This document shows, in pieces, positions 17,986 through 26,839 of a DNA stretch of 64,000 bases. The stretch is from Caulobacter sp. NIBR2454 (GTDB taxonomy: Bacteria; Pseudomonadota; Alphaproteobacteria; Caulobacterales; Caulobacteraceae), in assembly GCF_027474405.1 (NCBI RefSeq), contig NZ_CP114871.1, positions 1,311,001 through 1,375,000 on the forward strand. The letters are read 5' to 3'. Position 1 is the stretch's first letter; the number at the start of each line of letters is the position of its first letter. The notes under the pieces were generated by a model. It was not told where the DNA came from. It saw nothing but the letters and a program-made list of their open reading frames with translations, and ran no database searches. Position numbers and translations under genes: made by a program.

Positions 17986-18846
17986 ATGGCCGATGACAAC
18001 AGGTGGAGCGACCGAGACCGCGACTGGCGCGACGACCGCAGCTGGTGGGAAGGCCGTGACGACGGCCGCGGCGGCTACGGCGGTGACCGCGAGTTCGGGC
18101 GCTATTCCAGCGACAGCGACCACGAACGCGCCCGCCGCCATGGCGGCCGGGGCGCATACGGACAGGGCGGCCGCACCTATGGCGACCGCACGCCGACGTC
18201 CTACAGCGAGGCTCCGCCCCGCCGCACCGGGCGCGGTTACGGCGACCAGAGCTATAATCCCGCCGGCCTGGGCGGCGGCAACGACCCAGGCCTGGATAAT
18301 CAGGCCCGCTATGGCGACTACGATCGCGACCGTCATGACGATCAGCGCCGCTACTCGGCCTATGGCTATGGTGCGGACGAGTACGGCTATGGCGGCGGGA
18401 CCTACGCCGACACCAACCGTTCGCGGGGCCGCGACTGGCGCAGCGGCGGCGAGGAGCGTAGCTGGACCGAACGGGCCGGCGACCGCATCTCGGCCTTCTT
18501 CGGCGACGATGACGCCGAGGCCCGCGTCCGCCAGCGCGAACTGGCGCGCGGCGAGCATCGCGGCCGGGGTCCGAAGGGCTATCGCCGCTCGGACGAGCGT
18601 ATCCGCGACGACGTCAATGATCGCCTGACCGACGACGCCTGGCTGGACGCATCGAACATCGACGTGTCGGTGAGCGAGTCGGAGGTCACCCTGACCGGCA
18701 CGGTGCGCAGCCGTGACGACAAGCGCCGGGCGGAGAACCTCGCGGAGTCGATCAGCGGCGTGGGCCACGTGCAGAACAATCTGCGGGTCAATGCTTCGGG
18801 CGACGAGTCGCTAACCAGCGCGATCAGTTCGATCCCGCCGGGCTAG
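17986..18846 (+). CDS. BON-domain protein with disordered Gly/Tyr/Arg/Asp-rich N-terminus
   Basis: 286 residues from the ATG preceded by AAAGGAG. The first 170 residues are low complexity, rich in Asp, Arg, Gly and Tyr with repeated 'YG' and 'RD' pairs. A short segment 'DRISAFFGDDDAEARVRQ' (about 165-182) recurs in such proteins. The BON domain is at about 205-280: 'DERIRDDVNDRLTDD' to 'ESISGVGHVQNNLRV'. BON domains bind phospholipid membranes and such proteins are usually stress-induced. There is no signal peptide, so location is uncertain. Confidence 0.85.
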   Translation: MADDNRWSDRDRDWRDDRSWWEGRDDGRGGYGGDREFGRYSSDSDHERARRHGGRGAYGQGGRTYGDRTPTSYSEAPPRRTGRGYGDQSYNPAGLGGGNDPGLDNQARYGDYDRDRHDDQRRYSAYGYGADEYGYGGGTYADTNRSRGRDWRSGGEERSWTERAGDRISAFFGDDDAEARVRQRELARGEHRGRGPKGYRRSDERIRDDVNDRLTDDAWLDASNIDVSVSESEVTLTGTVRSRDDKRRAENLAESISGVGHVQNNLRVNASGDESLTSAISSIPPG

Positions 18847-18872
18847 CGCCAGCAGACGTCGGACATGGTCGA

Positions 18873-18900
18873 GGCCCTCGCCGTCAGGCGGGGGCCTTTT
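18873..18900 (+). terminator. Intrinsic terminator of the BON gene
   Basis: Stem GGCCCTCGCC/GGCGGGGGCC with loop GTCA, followed by TTTT. It overlaps the last codons and the stop codon of the convergent glycosyltransferase gene. Confidence 0.7.
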
Positions 18901-19855
18901 CCTTGCGCGGAAGCATGGCGTTGGCCGCCACCAGCACCGTCGCGGCCGGCAGGTCGTCGAGGTTGTTGGACTGGATGATGGTCACGTGGCCACGGGGAGC
19001 GCACAGGTCCGGATCCGAGGCGTTGGAGAACAGCGCGATGGTCGGCGCCCCGGCCGCGGTGATCAGGTGCAGCGGCCCGGTGTCGTTGCCGATGGCCAGG
19101 GCCGCCTTGGCGCCCAGGGCCGCGATCTGCGAGAAATCGGTCCGGCCGGTCAGGTCGCGAACGCCCTTGGCGCCTCGGGCGATGATGCGGGCCAGCGGCG
19201 TCTCCTGCGGACCGCCGATGACGACCAGATCGTAGCCGGCGTCGGTCAGGTAGCGGGCGACCTCGTTGAAGCGCTCGGCGGGCCAGCGCTTTCCGGGCCG
19301 GTGGGCCGAGCCGCCGGGGACCAGGATCACGAAGGGGCGGGTGGGGCGAATCTTGATCGCCGTCTCGCCCATCCAGGAGACGTCCGGCGCCGGAGCCTCG
19401 CCAGGTGCGGTGGGCGCGTCCGGCCAGATGCCGGCGACCTTCAGCTGGTCGGCCTGGCGCTCCAGGGTGTGCATCTGGTCGCGTTCGGGGTTCTTGTGGC
19501 GGAAGGCCGCGCCCTTGGCGATGCCCGACCACTTCGGCGCGAACGGCCACAGGGCGTAGAAGTAGCGGCTGGACCGGCCGGAGGTCTGCAGGTCGTAGAC
19601 CCGGTCATAGCGGCTGGCGCGGATGCGCTTGATCAGGGCGCGCAGGCTGGCGGCGTCCTCGGGGCGTCCGTCCGTCTCCACCGCGTCGAAATAGGGGCTG
19701 GCCTTGGCCAGGGCCTCGTAGGGCGGGGTGGTCAGCAGGGTGATGTGGGCCTCGGGATGCGCCTCGCGGATCTTGGCGGCGGCGGCCAGGGCCAGGACGA
19801 AGTCGCCCAGGGCGCCCAGCTTGATCACCAGCACCTTGCGCACGGGGCGGCTCAT
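18884..19855 (-). CDS. Glycosyltransferase family 9 (heptosyltransferase-like)
   Basis: 323 residues. The start 'VLVIKLGALGDFVLALAAAA' (about 8-27) and the donor-binding part 'ALAIGNDTGPLHLITAAGAP' (about 255-274) are the GT9 signature shared by ADP-heptose:LPS heptosyltransferases, as is 'ILVPGGSAHRPGKRWPAERF' (about 178-197). It presumably adds a sugar to the LPS core at the inner membrane. It overlaps the upstream GT4 gene by four bases (ATGA), so the two form an operon for LPS or capsule glycan synthesis. The exact sugar is not determinable. Confidence 0.9.
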   Translation of the reverse strand: MSRPVRKVLVIKLGALGDFVLALAAAAKIREAHPEAHITLLTTPPYEALAKASPYFDAVETDGRPEDAASLRALIKRIRASRYDRVYDLQTSGRSSRYFYALWPFAPKWSGIAKGAAFRHKNPERDQMHTLERQADQLKVAGIWPDAPTAPGEAPAPDVSWMGETAIKIRPTRPFVILVPGGSAHRPGKRWPAERFNEVARYLTDAGYDLVVIGGPQETPLARIIARGAKGVRDLTGRTDFSQIAALGAKAALAIGNDTGPLHLITAAGAPTIALFSNASDPDLCAPRGHVTIIQSNNLDDLPAATVLVAANAMLPRKEKAPA

Positions 19856-21015
19856 CGGCGGGCCTCCAGCACCTTGGCGTAGACATCAAGATAGGCGGCG
19901 CACATGGCTTCGACCGAGAACAGGCGACGGGTGCGGGTGCGGCCGGCCTCGCCCATGGTCATGCGCTTGTGGGCGGGCAGGGCGACGGCTTGCGCCAGAG
20001 CGTCGGTCCAGGCGTCGGCGTCACCCGGGGTGACCAGCCAGCCGGTCTCGCCATGGACCACGGTCTCCAGCGCCCCGCCATGGGCGGCGGCCAGGACCGG
20101 GCGGCCCATGACCTGTGGTTCGACGGCGGTGCGGCCGAAGGCCTCCGGCTCCAGCGAGGGGGCGGCGGCGTAGTCGGCGATGAGGTAGGCGGCGGGCATG
20201 TCGTCGCAATGGCCGACGATACGCACGTTGTCACTCAACCCTTCCGCGCTGATCTTGCGCTCAAGCTCCGCCCGATAGTCACGCCGGCCCTGGTCGTCGC
20301 CGGCCAGGATGATCAGGAAATTGCTCTCGCCGCGCCGCTTCAGCCGGGCGACGGCGTCGATCAGCAGGGCCTGGCCCTTCCAGCGGGTCAGGCGCCCGGC
20401 CAGCAGGACCTTCACCCGGTGATCCGTCGGGTCGAGGCCCCAGGCGCGGCGCAGGGTCTCCACCCGGCTGGGGGCGATCAGGCGAGGCTCGAACCGCTGC
20501 AGGTCCACGCCGCGCGGGATGTTGACCACCCGGTCGGGGTCCAGGTGATGCTCGGCGATCACGTGCCGGCGGGTGTAGTCGGAATTGGCGATGACGAAGT
20601 CGCCCTTGGTCATCACCGCATTGTACCAGCGCTTGAGGCCGGATTTGGCGTTGTAGACCCCGTGATAGGTGGCCACGAGCGGGGTCTTGGTCGTCTGCGC
20701 GGCCCATAGGGCGCTGAAGGCCGGGGCTCGCGAGCGGACATGGACCAGGTCCACCTTCTCGCGCCGGATCAGGTCCACCAGCCGCGAGGCGTTGCCCAGC
20801 ATGACCAGCGGGTTCTTGGACTGCATCGGCATCTGGGCCAGGCGTCCGCCTTCGGCCGTGAGCTTCTGAGCCATGCGCCCGCCCCGCGTGGCGACCAGGG
20901 CCGTGCCGCCGGCCGCGATCACCGCATTGGCCACGTCCAGGGTGGTCTGTTCCGCGCCGCCGGTTTCAAGTTCCGGCGTCACCTGCAACAGGGTGAAATC
21001 GGGTGGCAGGGCCAA
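19852..21015 (-). CDS. Glycosyltransferase family 4
   Basis: 387 residues with a GT-B fold: N-terminal acceptor domain with 'ELETGGAEQTTLDVANAV' (about 15-32) and C-terminal donor domain with 'VKVLLAGRLTRWKGQALLID' (about 208-227) and the EX7E motif in 'LEPEAFGRTAVEPQVMGRPV' (about 290-310). It is the first gene of a two-gene unit with the GT9 enzyme, and both are likely to extend the LPS core. The upstream 97 bases to the divergent hydrolase gene contain an inverted pair CGCCTCT/AGAGGCG. Confidence 0.9.
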   Translation of the reverse strand: MALPPDFTLLQVTPELETGGAEQTTLDVANAVIAAGGTALVATRGGRMAQKLTAEGGRLAQMPMQSKNPLVMLGNASRLVDLIRREKVDLVHVRSRAPAFSALWAAQTTKTPLVATYHGVYNAKSGLKRWYNAVMTKGDFVIANSDYTRRHVIAEHHLDPDRVVNIPRGVDLQRFEPRLIAPSRVETLRRAWGLDPTDHRVKVLLAGRLTRWKGQALLIDAVARLKRRGESNFLIILAGDDQGRRDYRAELERKISAEGLSDNVRIVGHCDDMPAAYLIADYAAAPSLEPEAFGRTAVEPQVMGRPVLAAAHGGALETVVHGETGWLVTPGDADAWTDALAQAVALPAHKRMTMGEAGRTRTRRLFSVEAMCAAYLDVYAKVLEARR

Positions 21016-21112
21016 GGAGTTGCGTCCAGCTTCGCCTCTGCCGTTTCACGCAGGCGTAGAGGCGGGTAAGTCAGGTAGCCGCCGTTACTAATCAAAGAGC
21101 CCCGTTAACGCC

Positions 21113-21856
21113 ATGACCGAATCATCCGGACGCCTGGAACCTGTGGACGGGGCGCCGCTGGCGTGGCGGCGCGTGTCCGGGGCGGGGCCGACGGTGGTCT
21201 GGCTGGGCGGCTTCATGTCGGACATGAGCGGGACCAAGGCCCAGGCCCTGGCCGACTGGGCGACGGCCAAGGGGCGGTCCTTCGTGCGCTTCGACTATTT
21301 CGGCCATGGCGAGTCCGAGGGCGCGTTCCGGGACGGGACCATCACCCGCTGGCGCGAGGACGCATTGGCGGTGATCGACCAGTTGACGACGGGGCCGGTG
21401 GTGCTGGTGGGCTCGTCCATGGGCGGCTGGATCTCCTGCCTGGCGGCGGCGGCGCGGCCTGAACGGGTCAAGGCCATGGTGTTGATCGCCCCGGCGCCGG
21501 ACTTCACCGAGAAGCTGATGATCCCGGAGTTTCCGCCCGAGGCGCATGAAGCCCTGGCCCGCGACGGCGTGTGGATGCGGCCGTCGGAGTACGGCGATCC
21601 CTATCCGATCACCCGCCAGCTGCTGGAGGATGGCGCCCGCTGGTCGATCCTGCCCGGGCCGGTGAATGTGGCGGTTCCGGTGCGCATCCTGCAGGGCGGC
21701 CAGGACCCCGACGTGCCGTGGATGCACGCCCTGACCCTGGCCCACGCGATCCGGTCGGACGACGTGGTGTTCAGCCTGATCAAGGACGGGGACCATCGCC
21801 TGTCGCGGGACCAGGATATCGCGCGCCTGATCGCGGCGGTGGAGGAGCTGGTTTGA
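21113..21856 (+). CDS. Alpha/beta hydrolase
   Basis: 247 residues. Nucleophile elbow 'LVGSSMGGWISCLAAAA' (Ser at about 103), oxyanion region 'VVWLGGFMSDMSGTK', acid 'ILQGGQDPDVPW' (about 197) and 'KDGDHRLSRDQD' (His about 226) complete the triad. Proteins of this kind are cytosolic esterases or thioesterases; this one resembles the palmitoyl-protein-thioesterase-like ABHD10 group, which is a guess. The stop codon overlaps the TTG start of the following lipoprotein gene. Confidence 0.85.
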   Translation: MTESSGRLEPVDGAPLAWRRVSGAGPTVVWLGGFMSDMSGTKAQALADWATAKGRSFVRFDYFGHGESEGAFRDGTITRWREDALAVIDQLTTGPVVLVGSSMGGWISCLAAAARPERVKAMVLIAPAPDFTEKLMIPEFPPEAHEALARDGVWMRPSEYGDPYPITRQLLEDGARWSILPGPVNVAVPVRILQGGQDPDVPWMHALTLAHAIRSDDVVFSLIKDGDHRLSRDQDIARLIAAVEELV

Positions 21857-22302
21857 GACTTTCCCTTTTGTCGGCGGCGCTCGCCTGCGTAAGTGTGCTG
21901 GCTGTCGCCGGCTGTTCCCAACCCGAGCCCTACGCCCCCGAGCTGGAGGTCTGCGTGCAGGACCCGGCGGGGCTGGAGGCGTTCAAGGGCCTGTTGAAGG
22001 GCTATGCGGACGCTGAGGGCATGACCTTCGCCGACAGCAGTCGGGAGACGGCGCCGTCGGGTCCGTCGCGCCCGGTCGTCCAGATCGCCGTCGAGAAGGA
22101 CGGGGCGGGCCTGGCGGCGGGCAACACCGGCCTGGCGTTCTATCAGCTGGCGATCGGCTTTTCGGGGGCTAAGGCGGAGCGGGAGAAGCTGTCGGCCGAT
22201 GTGGTGCGTCTGTTGGAGCGACGCTGGACGGTCGAGCCCGTGGGCGAGGGCGGCCTGGTGATCGATCCGGAGTGCGGGCGGTACGCGAACTGGAAGGGGT
22301 AG
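21853..22302 (+). CDS. Hypothetical lipoprotein
   Basis: 149 residues from a TTG that overlaps the hydrolase stop codon. This start is chosen because it gives a complete lipoprotein signal, 'RLSLLSAALACVSVLAVAGC', with lipobox LAVAGC. The mature part has about 125 residues with two further cysteines ('EVCVQDP' and 'DPECGRY') that could pair. No family was recognised. Coupling to the hydrolase suggests they are expressed together. Confidence 0.7.
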   Translation: MRLSLLSAALACVSVLAVAGCSQPEPYAPELEVCVQDPAGLEAFKGLLKGYADAEGMTFADSSRETAPSGPSRPVVQIAVEKDGAGLAAGNTGLAFYQLAIGFSGAKAEREKLSADVVRLLERRWTVEPVGEGGLVIDPECGRYANWKG

Positions 22303-22308
22303 GTTCCC

Positions 22309-22336
22309 CCTTCTCCCTCGATGGGAGAGGGGCCGG
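22309..22336. repeat. Short intergenic repeat, 'ttctccctcgatggga' type, copy 2
   Basis: It matches 1390-1420 and likewise precedes the composite repeat. Confidence 0.7.
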
Positions 22337-22366
22337 GGATGAGGGTGCTTTGCATTCCGTTAGTTC

Positions 22367-22492
22367 GTCATCCTCGCCCTTGTGGCGAGGATCCAGACAC
22401 GGCTGAGGTCAGGGGTTCGTGAGGCGGAGGTTGCTGCGCTCTTCCGGCCTACGCGGAGTTTCTGGGCCCTAGGCACAAGGCCTAGGGTGACG
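22367..22492. repeat. Composite palindromic intergenic repeat, copy 2
   Basis: It is near-identical to 1435-1562 in its first 45 and last 35 bases; the middle has diverged. It lies between the convergent lipoprotein and epimerase genes. Confidence 0.8.
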
Positions 22493-22518
22493 GGTTGTGA
22501 TATTGACGTTCCGCGCTC

Positions 22519-23379
22519 TCACCCGCCAGCCTTCAGGATCGCCGCCAACCCCTCTCGGTACGTCGGAAACTGCGGCAGCCAGCCCAGCTCCGCCTTGGCG
22601 CGGGCGTTCGAGACGCGTTTGCTTTCGGCGTAGAAGCGCAGGGCGGCGGGGGGGAGTTTTTCCGGGTCGAAGAGGGTTTCGGGCGGGGGCTCGACACCCA
22701 GCAGTTTCGCGGCGTGGGTGACCACGTCCTGCGGGGGGCAGGGCTCGTCGTCGCACAGGTTGTAGCGGCGGCCGGCGCGAGGGCGTTCGATGGAGGCCGC
22801 CAGGGCGGCGGCGATGTCGTCCACGTGGATGCGCGAGAAGACCTGGCCCGGTTTGACCATGCGGCGGGCGGTTCCGTCGCGCAGGCGGTCGAAGGCGCTG
22901 CGGCGGGGGCCGTAGATGCCGGGCAGGCGGAAGGCCTGGACGGTGAGGCCCATGCCGCGGCCGACCTGCATCCAGTCGCGCTCGGCGGCCACGCGGCGGG
23001 CGCCCTCGGGCGAGCTGGCGGGCAGGGGGCTGGTCTCAAAGGCCCAGCCGCCGCCAAGGTCGCCATAGACGCCGGTGGTGGAGAGATACCCGATCCAGTC
23101 GGGGAAGGCGTTCGCCTCGGCCAGGGCCGGGACCAGGGTGTTGAGGCCGGGGCACCCCTCCGCCGTCGGCGGGGCGGAGATGAGGATGGCCGAGACCCCC
23201 TTGAGCGCCGCGACCAGGGCGGGGCGGTCGTCGCCGGCCACCGCCTCGACGCCCAGGGCCCGCAGATCGGCGGCCTTGCCCGCATCACGGGCGACGGCGG
23301 TGGTGGTCCAGCCGCTGGGGGACAGGCGCGTTGCGAGGGCGCGGGCGGTATAGCCGTGGCCGAAGGTCAAAAGCTTCAC
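22519..23379 (-). CDS. NAD-dependent epimerase/dehydratase-like (SDR) protein
   Basis: 286 residues. An atypical Rossmann start 'MKLLTFGHGYTARALATRLS' carries GxGYxA instead of GxxGxxG. 'YLSTTGVYGDLGG' (about 100-112) holds the Tyr region, and 'FRLPGIYGPRRSAFD' (about 152-166) and 'IHVDDIAAALAASI' (about 186-199) are typical of extended SDRs of the YeeZ type. The substrate is unknown. It is convergent with the lipoprotein gene and follows glmS on the same strand after 37 bases. Confidence 0.85.
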   Translation of the reverse strand: MKLLTFGHGYTARALATRLSPSGWTTTAVARDAGKAADLRALGVEAVAGDDRPALVAALKGVSAILISAPPTAEGCPGLNTLVPALAEANAFPDWIGYLSTTGVYGDLGGGWAFETSPLPASSPEGARRVAAERDWMQVGRGMGLTVQAFRLPGIYGPRRSAFDRLRDGTARRMVKPGQVFSRIHVDDIAAALAASIERPRAGRRYNLCDDEPCPPQDVVTHAAKLLGVEPPPETLFDPEKLPPAALRFYAESKRVSNARAKAELGWLPQFPTYREGLAAILKAGG

Positions 23380-23416
23380 GTCCGCATCATGGGACTGATG
23401 CGGCGGCGGCGTCCAG

Positions 23417-25237
23417 CTACTCGACAGTCACCGACTTGGCCAGATTGCGTGGCTGATCCACGTCCGCGCCCTTCTGGACGGCCACGTGATAGGCCAGAAG
23501 CTGGATCGGGGCGGACATGACCAGCGGCGCGATCAGCGGGTCGCAGGGCGGGGCGGTCATGACCACGCGGGCGCCGGCCGGGGCGTGCTTGGCGCCCTGC
23601 GGGTCGGTGATGAAGACCACCTGGCCGCCACGGGCCATGACCTCGCTCATGTTCGAGGCCGACTTTTCGAAATAGCTGTCGAAGGGGGCCAGGATGATGA
23701 TCGGGGTATTCTCGTCCACCAGGGCGATGGGACCGTGCTTCAACTCGCCGGCCGCATAACCTTCGGCGTGGATGTAGCTGATTTCCTTGAGCTTCAAGGC
23801 GCCTTCCAGAGCCAGGGCCGACATCGGGCCGCGGCCGAGATAGAGGACGTCGCGGGCCTTGGCGATCTCCGACGCCACGGCGCGGACGGCGTCTTCCAGC
23901 TGGATGGATTCGGCGATCAGGCGCGGGGCTTCCAGCAGCACCTTGACCAGACGCTCTTCCTCGGCGGCGTCGATGCGGCCCCGGGCGCGGGCGGCGGCAA
24001 CGGCGATGGCGGTCAGGACGCTGACCTGTGCGGTGAAGGCCTTGGTCGAGGCGACGCCGATCTCGGGGCCGCAGTGGATCGGCCACACCACATCGACCTC
24101 GCGGGCCATGGTGGATTCCACGGCGTTGACCACGGCGGCGCTCTTCATCCCCTTGGCCTGGCAGTAGCGCAGGGCGGCGAGGGTGTCGGCGGTCTCGCCC
24201 GACTGGCTCATGGCGATGGCCAGGGCGGTGGGGCGGATCGAGGGCTCGCGGTAGCGGAACTCAGACGCGATCTCCACGTCCACGGGCAGGTCGGCGTACT
24301 TCTCGATCAGGTACTTGCCGATCATGCCGGCGATGTAGGAGGTGCCGCAGGCGACGATCTGGATGCGCTCCAGGTTGGCCCAGTCGATGTCGCCGGGCAC
24401 GGCGGTGCGGGCGCCGATGGGGTCCACATAGGCGGCGATGGTGCGTTGGCACCCCTCCGGCTGATCGTGGATCTCCTTTTCCATGAAGTGGCGATAGTTG
24501 CCCTTCTCCATCAGGGCGACGGAGGAGGCGACGACCTTCACCGGGCGGCTGACCTCCGCGCCGGTGTGATCGAAGACACGGGCGGACGTGTGGTCCACGG
24601 CGGCGTAGTCGCCGTCCTCTAGATAGAGCACGCGGTTGGTGAAGGGGCCGACAGCCAAAGCGTCGGAGCCGATGAACATCTCGCCGTCGCCATAGCCGAC
24701 CACCAGGGGCGGGCCGTTGCGGGCGCCGAAGATCATCTCGCTCTCGCCCATGATCAGCACGCACAGGGCATAGGCGCCGGACAGGCGGTCCAGGGTCGCC
24801 TTGAAGGCGGCGAGGGGGTCCTTGCCCTCGATCAGGTTCTGGTCGATCAGGTGAGCGACGACCTCGGTGTCGGTGTCGCTGGAGAAGACGCGGCCCTTGG
24901 CCTGAAGCTCGGCCTTCAGCTCGGCGAAGTTCTCGATGATGCCGTTGTGGACCACGGCCACGCGGCCGGCGATGTGCGGATGGGCGTTGCGCTCGGTCGG
25001 GGCGCCATGGGTGGCCCAGCGGGTGTGGCCGATGCCGGTCTGGGCGACCAGCGGGTCGGCGGCCAGGACCGATTCCAGCTCGCGCAGCTTGCCCGGCGCG
25101 CGGCGGCGCTCCAGCACGCCGTTGACCTGGGCGGCGACGCCGGCGCTGTCATAGCCCCGATACTCAAGGCGCTTGAGGCTTTCCACGAGACGTTCGGCCA
25201 CCGGGGCCTTGCCGACGATTCCGATGATGCCGCACAT
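23417..25237 (-). CDS. glmS: Glutamine-fructose-6-phosphate aminotransferase
   Basis: 606 residues. Cys2, exposed after Met removal in 'MCGIIGIVGK', is the glutaminase nucleophile. The class II amidotransferase domain (1-220) is followed by two SIS domains ('VACGTSYIAGMIGKYLIEKY' at about 300-320 and 'YLGRGPMSALALEGALKLKE' at about 460-480), ending 'DVDQPRNLAKSVTVE' as in GlmS. It makes glucosamine-6-phosphate for peptidoglycan and LPS. It is divergent from glmM, the next enzyme, across a shared 141-base promoter region. Confidence 0.98.
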   Translation of the reverse strand: MCGIIGIVGKAPVAERLVESLKRLEYRGYDSAGVAAQVNGVLERRRAPGKLRELESVLAADPLVAQTGIGHTRWATHGAPTERNAHPHIAGRVAVVHNGIIENFAELKAELQAKGRVFSSDTDTEVVAHLIDQNLIEGKDPLAAFKATLDRLSGAYALCVLIMGESEMIFGARNGPPLVVGYGDGEMFIGSDALAVGPFTNRVLYLEDGDYAAVDHTSARVFDHTGAEVSRPVKVVASSVALMEKGNYRHFMEKEIHDQPEGCQRTIAAYVDPIGARTAVPGDIDWANLERIQIVACGTSYIAGMIGKYLIEKYADLPVDVEIASEFRYREPSIRPTALAIAMSQSGETADTLAALRYCQAKGMKSAAVVNAVESTMAREVDVVWPIHCGPEIGVASTKAFTAQVSVLTAIAVAAARARGRIDAAEEERLVKVLLEAPRLIAESIQLEDAVRAVASEIAKARDVLYLGRGPMSALALEGALKLKEISYIHAEGYAAGELKHGPIALVDENTPIIILAPFDSYFEKSASNMSEVMARGGQVVFITDPQGAKHAPAGARVVMTAPPCDPLIAPLVMSAPIQLLAYHVAVQKGADVDQPRNLAKSVTVE

Positions 25238-25378
25238 GGAACGCTTTGATCCTTTGTCGAATGCGCCGGACGGGTTTAATCCTGCCCCGACGCAGGCTTG
25301 CGGCGAGGCTTTATCACCCGGCGCCGCTTCGCCCGCATAAATCTAGATTTCGCATCGTTTCGCACGAGTCTCAGACCT

Positions 25379-26734
25379 ATGGCCAAGCGCTCTTACTTCG
25401 GCACCGACGGCATCCGCGGCCAGGCCAACCAGCATCCGATGACGGCGGAGGTCGCGCTGCGCGTGGGTCTGGCGGCGGGCAAGCTGTTCCGCTCGCGCGA
25501 CGACCGCCGCCATCTGGTGGTGATCGGCAAGGATACGCGGCTGTCGGGCTACATGATCGAGCCGGCCCTGGTGGCGGGCTTCACCAGCGTGGGCATGGAC
25601 GTGCGGCTGTTCGGCCCGCTGCCGACGCCGGCGGTGGCGATGATGACCCGCTCCATGCGCGCGGACCTGGGCGTGATGATCAGCGCCAGCCACAACAACT
25701 TCGCCGACAACGGCATCAAGCTGTTCGGGCCGGACGGCTACAAGCTGTCGGACACCCAGGAGCTGGAGATCGAGTCCTACATGGACGAGGGCCTGCAGGA
25801 GGGTCTGGCGACCCCGGCGGCGCTGGGCCGTGTGAAGCGCATCGACGACGCTCAGGCCCGCTATGTGGAGATCGTCAAGGCGACCTTCCCGCGCCAGATG
25901 AACCTGTCGGGCCTGCGCGTGGTGATCGATGGGGCCAACGGCGCCGCCTACAAGGTCGCGCCGACCGTGCTGTACGAGCTGGGCGCGGAGGTGATCCCCG
26001 TGGGCATCGACCCGGACGGGGTGAACATCAACGCCGACTGCGGCTCGACCCATCCGGCGGCCATGGCCAAGGCGGTGAAGGAATACCGCGCCGATATCGG
26101 CATCGCCCTGGACGGGGACGCCGACCGGCTGGTGATCTGCGACGAGAACGGCCTGGTGGTGGACGGCGACCAGATCATGGCGATCATCGCCACCGCCTAC
26201 GCCAAGCGTGGCCTGCTGAAGGGCGGCGGCGTGGTGGCGACGGTGATGTCCAACCTGGGCCTGGAGCGCCTGATGGCGTCCAAGGGGCTGAAGCTGGAGC
26301 GCACCGGGGTGGGCGACCGCTACGTCATGGCCCGCATGCGCGAGGGCGGCTTCAACCTGGGCGGCGAGCAGTCGGGCCACGTGATCCTTTCGGACTTCTC
26401 GACCACGGGCGACGGCCTGATCGCGGCGTTGCAGGTGCTGGCCGTGCTGGTCGACAGTGGCGAGCCGATGAGCAAGCTGGCGCGTCAGTTCGAGCCCGTG
26501 CCGCAGAAGCTGGAGAACGTCCGCTTCGCCGCCGGGGCCAAGCCGCTGGAGCACGATAAGGTCAAGGCCGCGATCGCCGACGCCGAGGGCAAGCTGAACG
26601 GCTCCGGCCGGGTGCTGGTCCGGGCTTCGGGCACCGAGCCCCTGATCCGCGTCATGGCCGAGGGCGACGACGAAAAGCTGGTCAACAAGCTGGTCAAGGA
26701 AATCGCCGGCGCGGTGAAGTCGGCGGCGGCTTGA
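25379..26734 (+). CDS. glmM: Phosphoglucosamine mutase
   Basis: 451 residues from '[20 protein letters not shown]'. The active-site serine is in '[20 protein letters not shown]' (about 98-117), the Mg-binding loop is '[15 protein letters not shown]' (about 241-255), and the phosphate-binding C-terminus has '[16 protein letters not shown]'. It interconverts glucosamine 6- and 1-phosphate. The ORF could extend 27 codons upstream but the conserved family start is at this ATG. Divergent from glmS, so the pathway's first two steps may share regulation. Confidence 0.98.
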   Translation: MAKRSYFGTDGIRGQANQHPMTAEVALRVGLAAGKLFRSRDDRRHLVVIGKDTRLSGYMIEPALVAGFTSVGMDVRLFGPLPTPAVAMMTRSMRADLGVMISASHNNFADNGIKLFGPDGYKLSDTQELEIESYMDEGLQEGLATPAALGRVKRIDDAQARYVEIVKATFPRQMNLSGLRVVIDGANGAAYKVAPTVLYELGAEVIPVGIDPDGVNINADCGSTHPAAMAKAVKEYRADIGIALDGDADRLVICDENGLVVDGDQIMAIIATAYAKRGLLKGGGVVATVMSNLGLERLMASKGLKLERTGVGDRYVMARMREGGFNLGGEQSGHVILSDFSTTGDGLIAALQVLAVLVDSGEPMSKLARQFEPVPQKLENVRFAAGAKPLEHDKVKAAIADAEGKLNGSGRVLVRASGTEPLIRVMAEGDDEKLVNKLVKEIAGAVKSAAA

Positions 26735-26741
26735 TCTAACT

Positions 26742-26830
26742 CCGCTCACCCCGGCGAAGGCCGGGGCCCAGGTGAAGCCCTGCTGGCTCACCGGATGAAT
26801 CTGGGTCCCGGCCTTCGCCGGGATGAGCGG
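26742..26830. repeat. Large intergenic palindrome between glmM and the DUF2891 gene
   Basis: Arms 26742-26771 and 26801-26830 match as inverted repeats at 28 of 30 bases ('ctcaccccggcgaaggccgg' against 'ccggccttcgccgggatgag'). It separates two convergent genes and can fold into a long hairpin, so it may end or protect both transcripts. Only one copy is in this window. Confidence 0.8.
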
Positions 26831-26839
26831 GTTGGGGTG

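Noticed and set aside
23486..24622. 378-residue open frame antisense to glmS
   Set aside because: Gly/Asp/His-rich shadow with no motif; glmS covers the whole region.
25343..26791. 482-residue open frame antisense to glmM
   Set aside because: Composition (His, Gln, Arg, Ala-rich) is that of a shadow frame; glmM is certain on the other strand.
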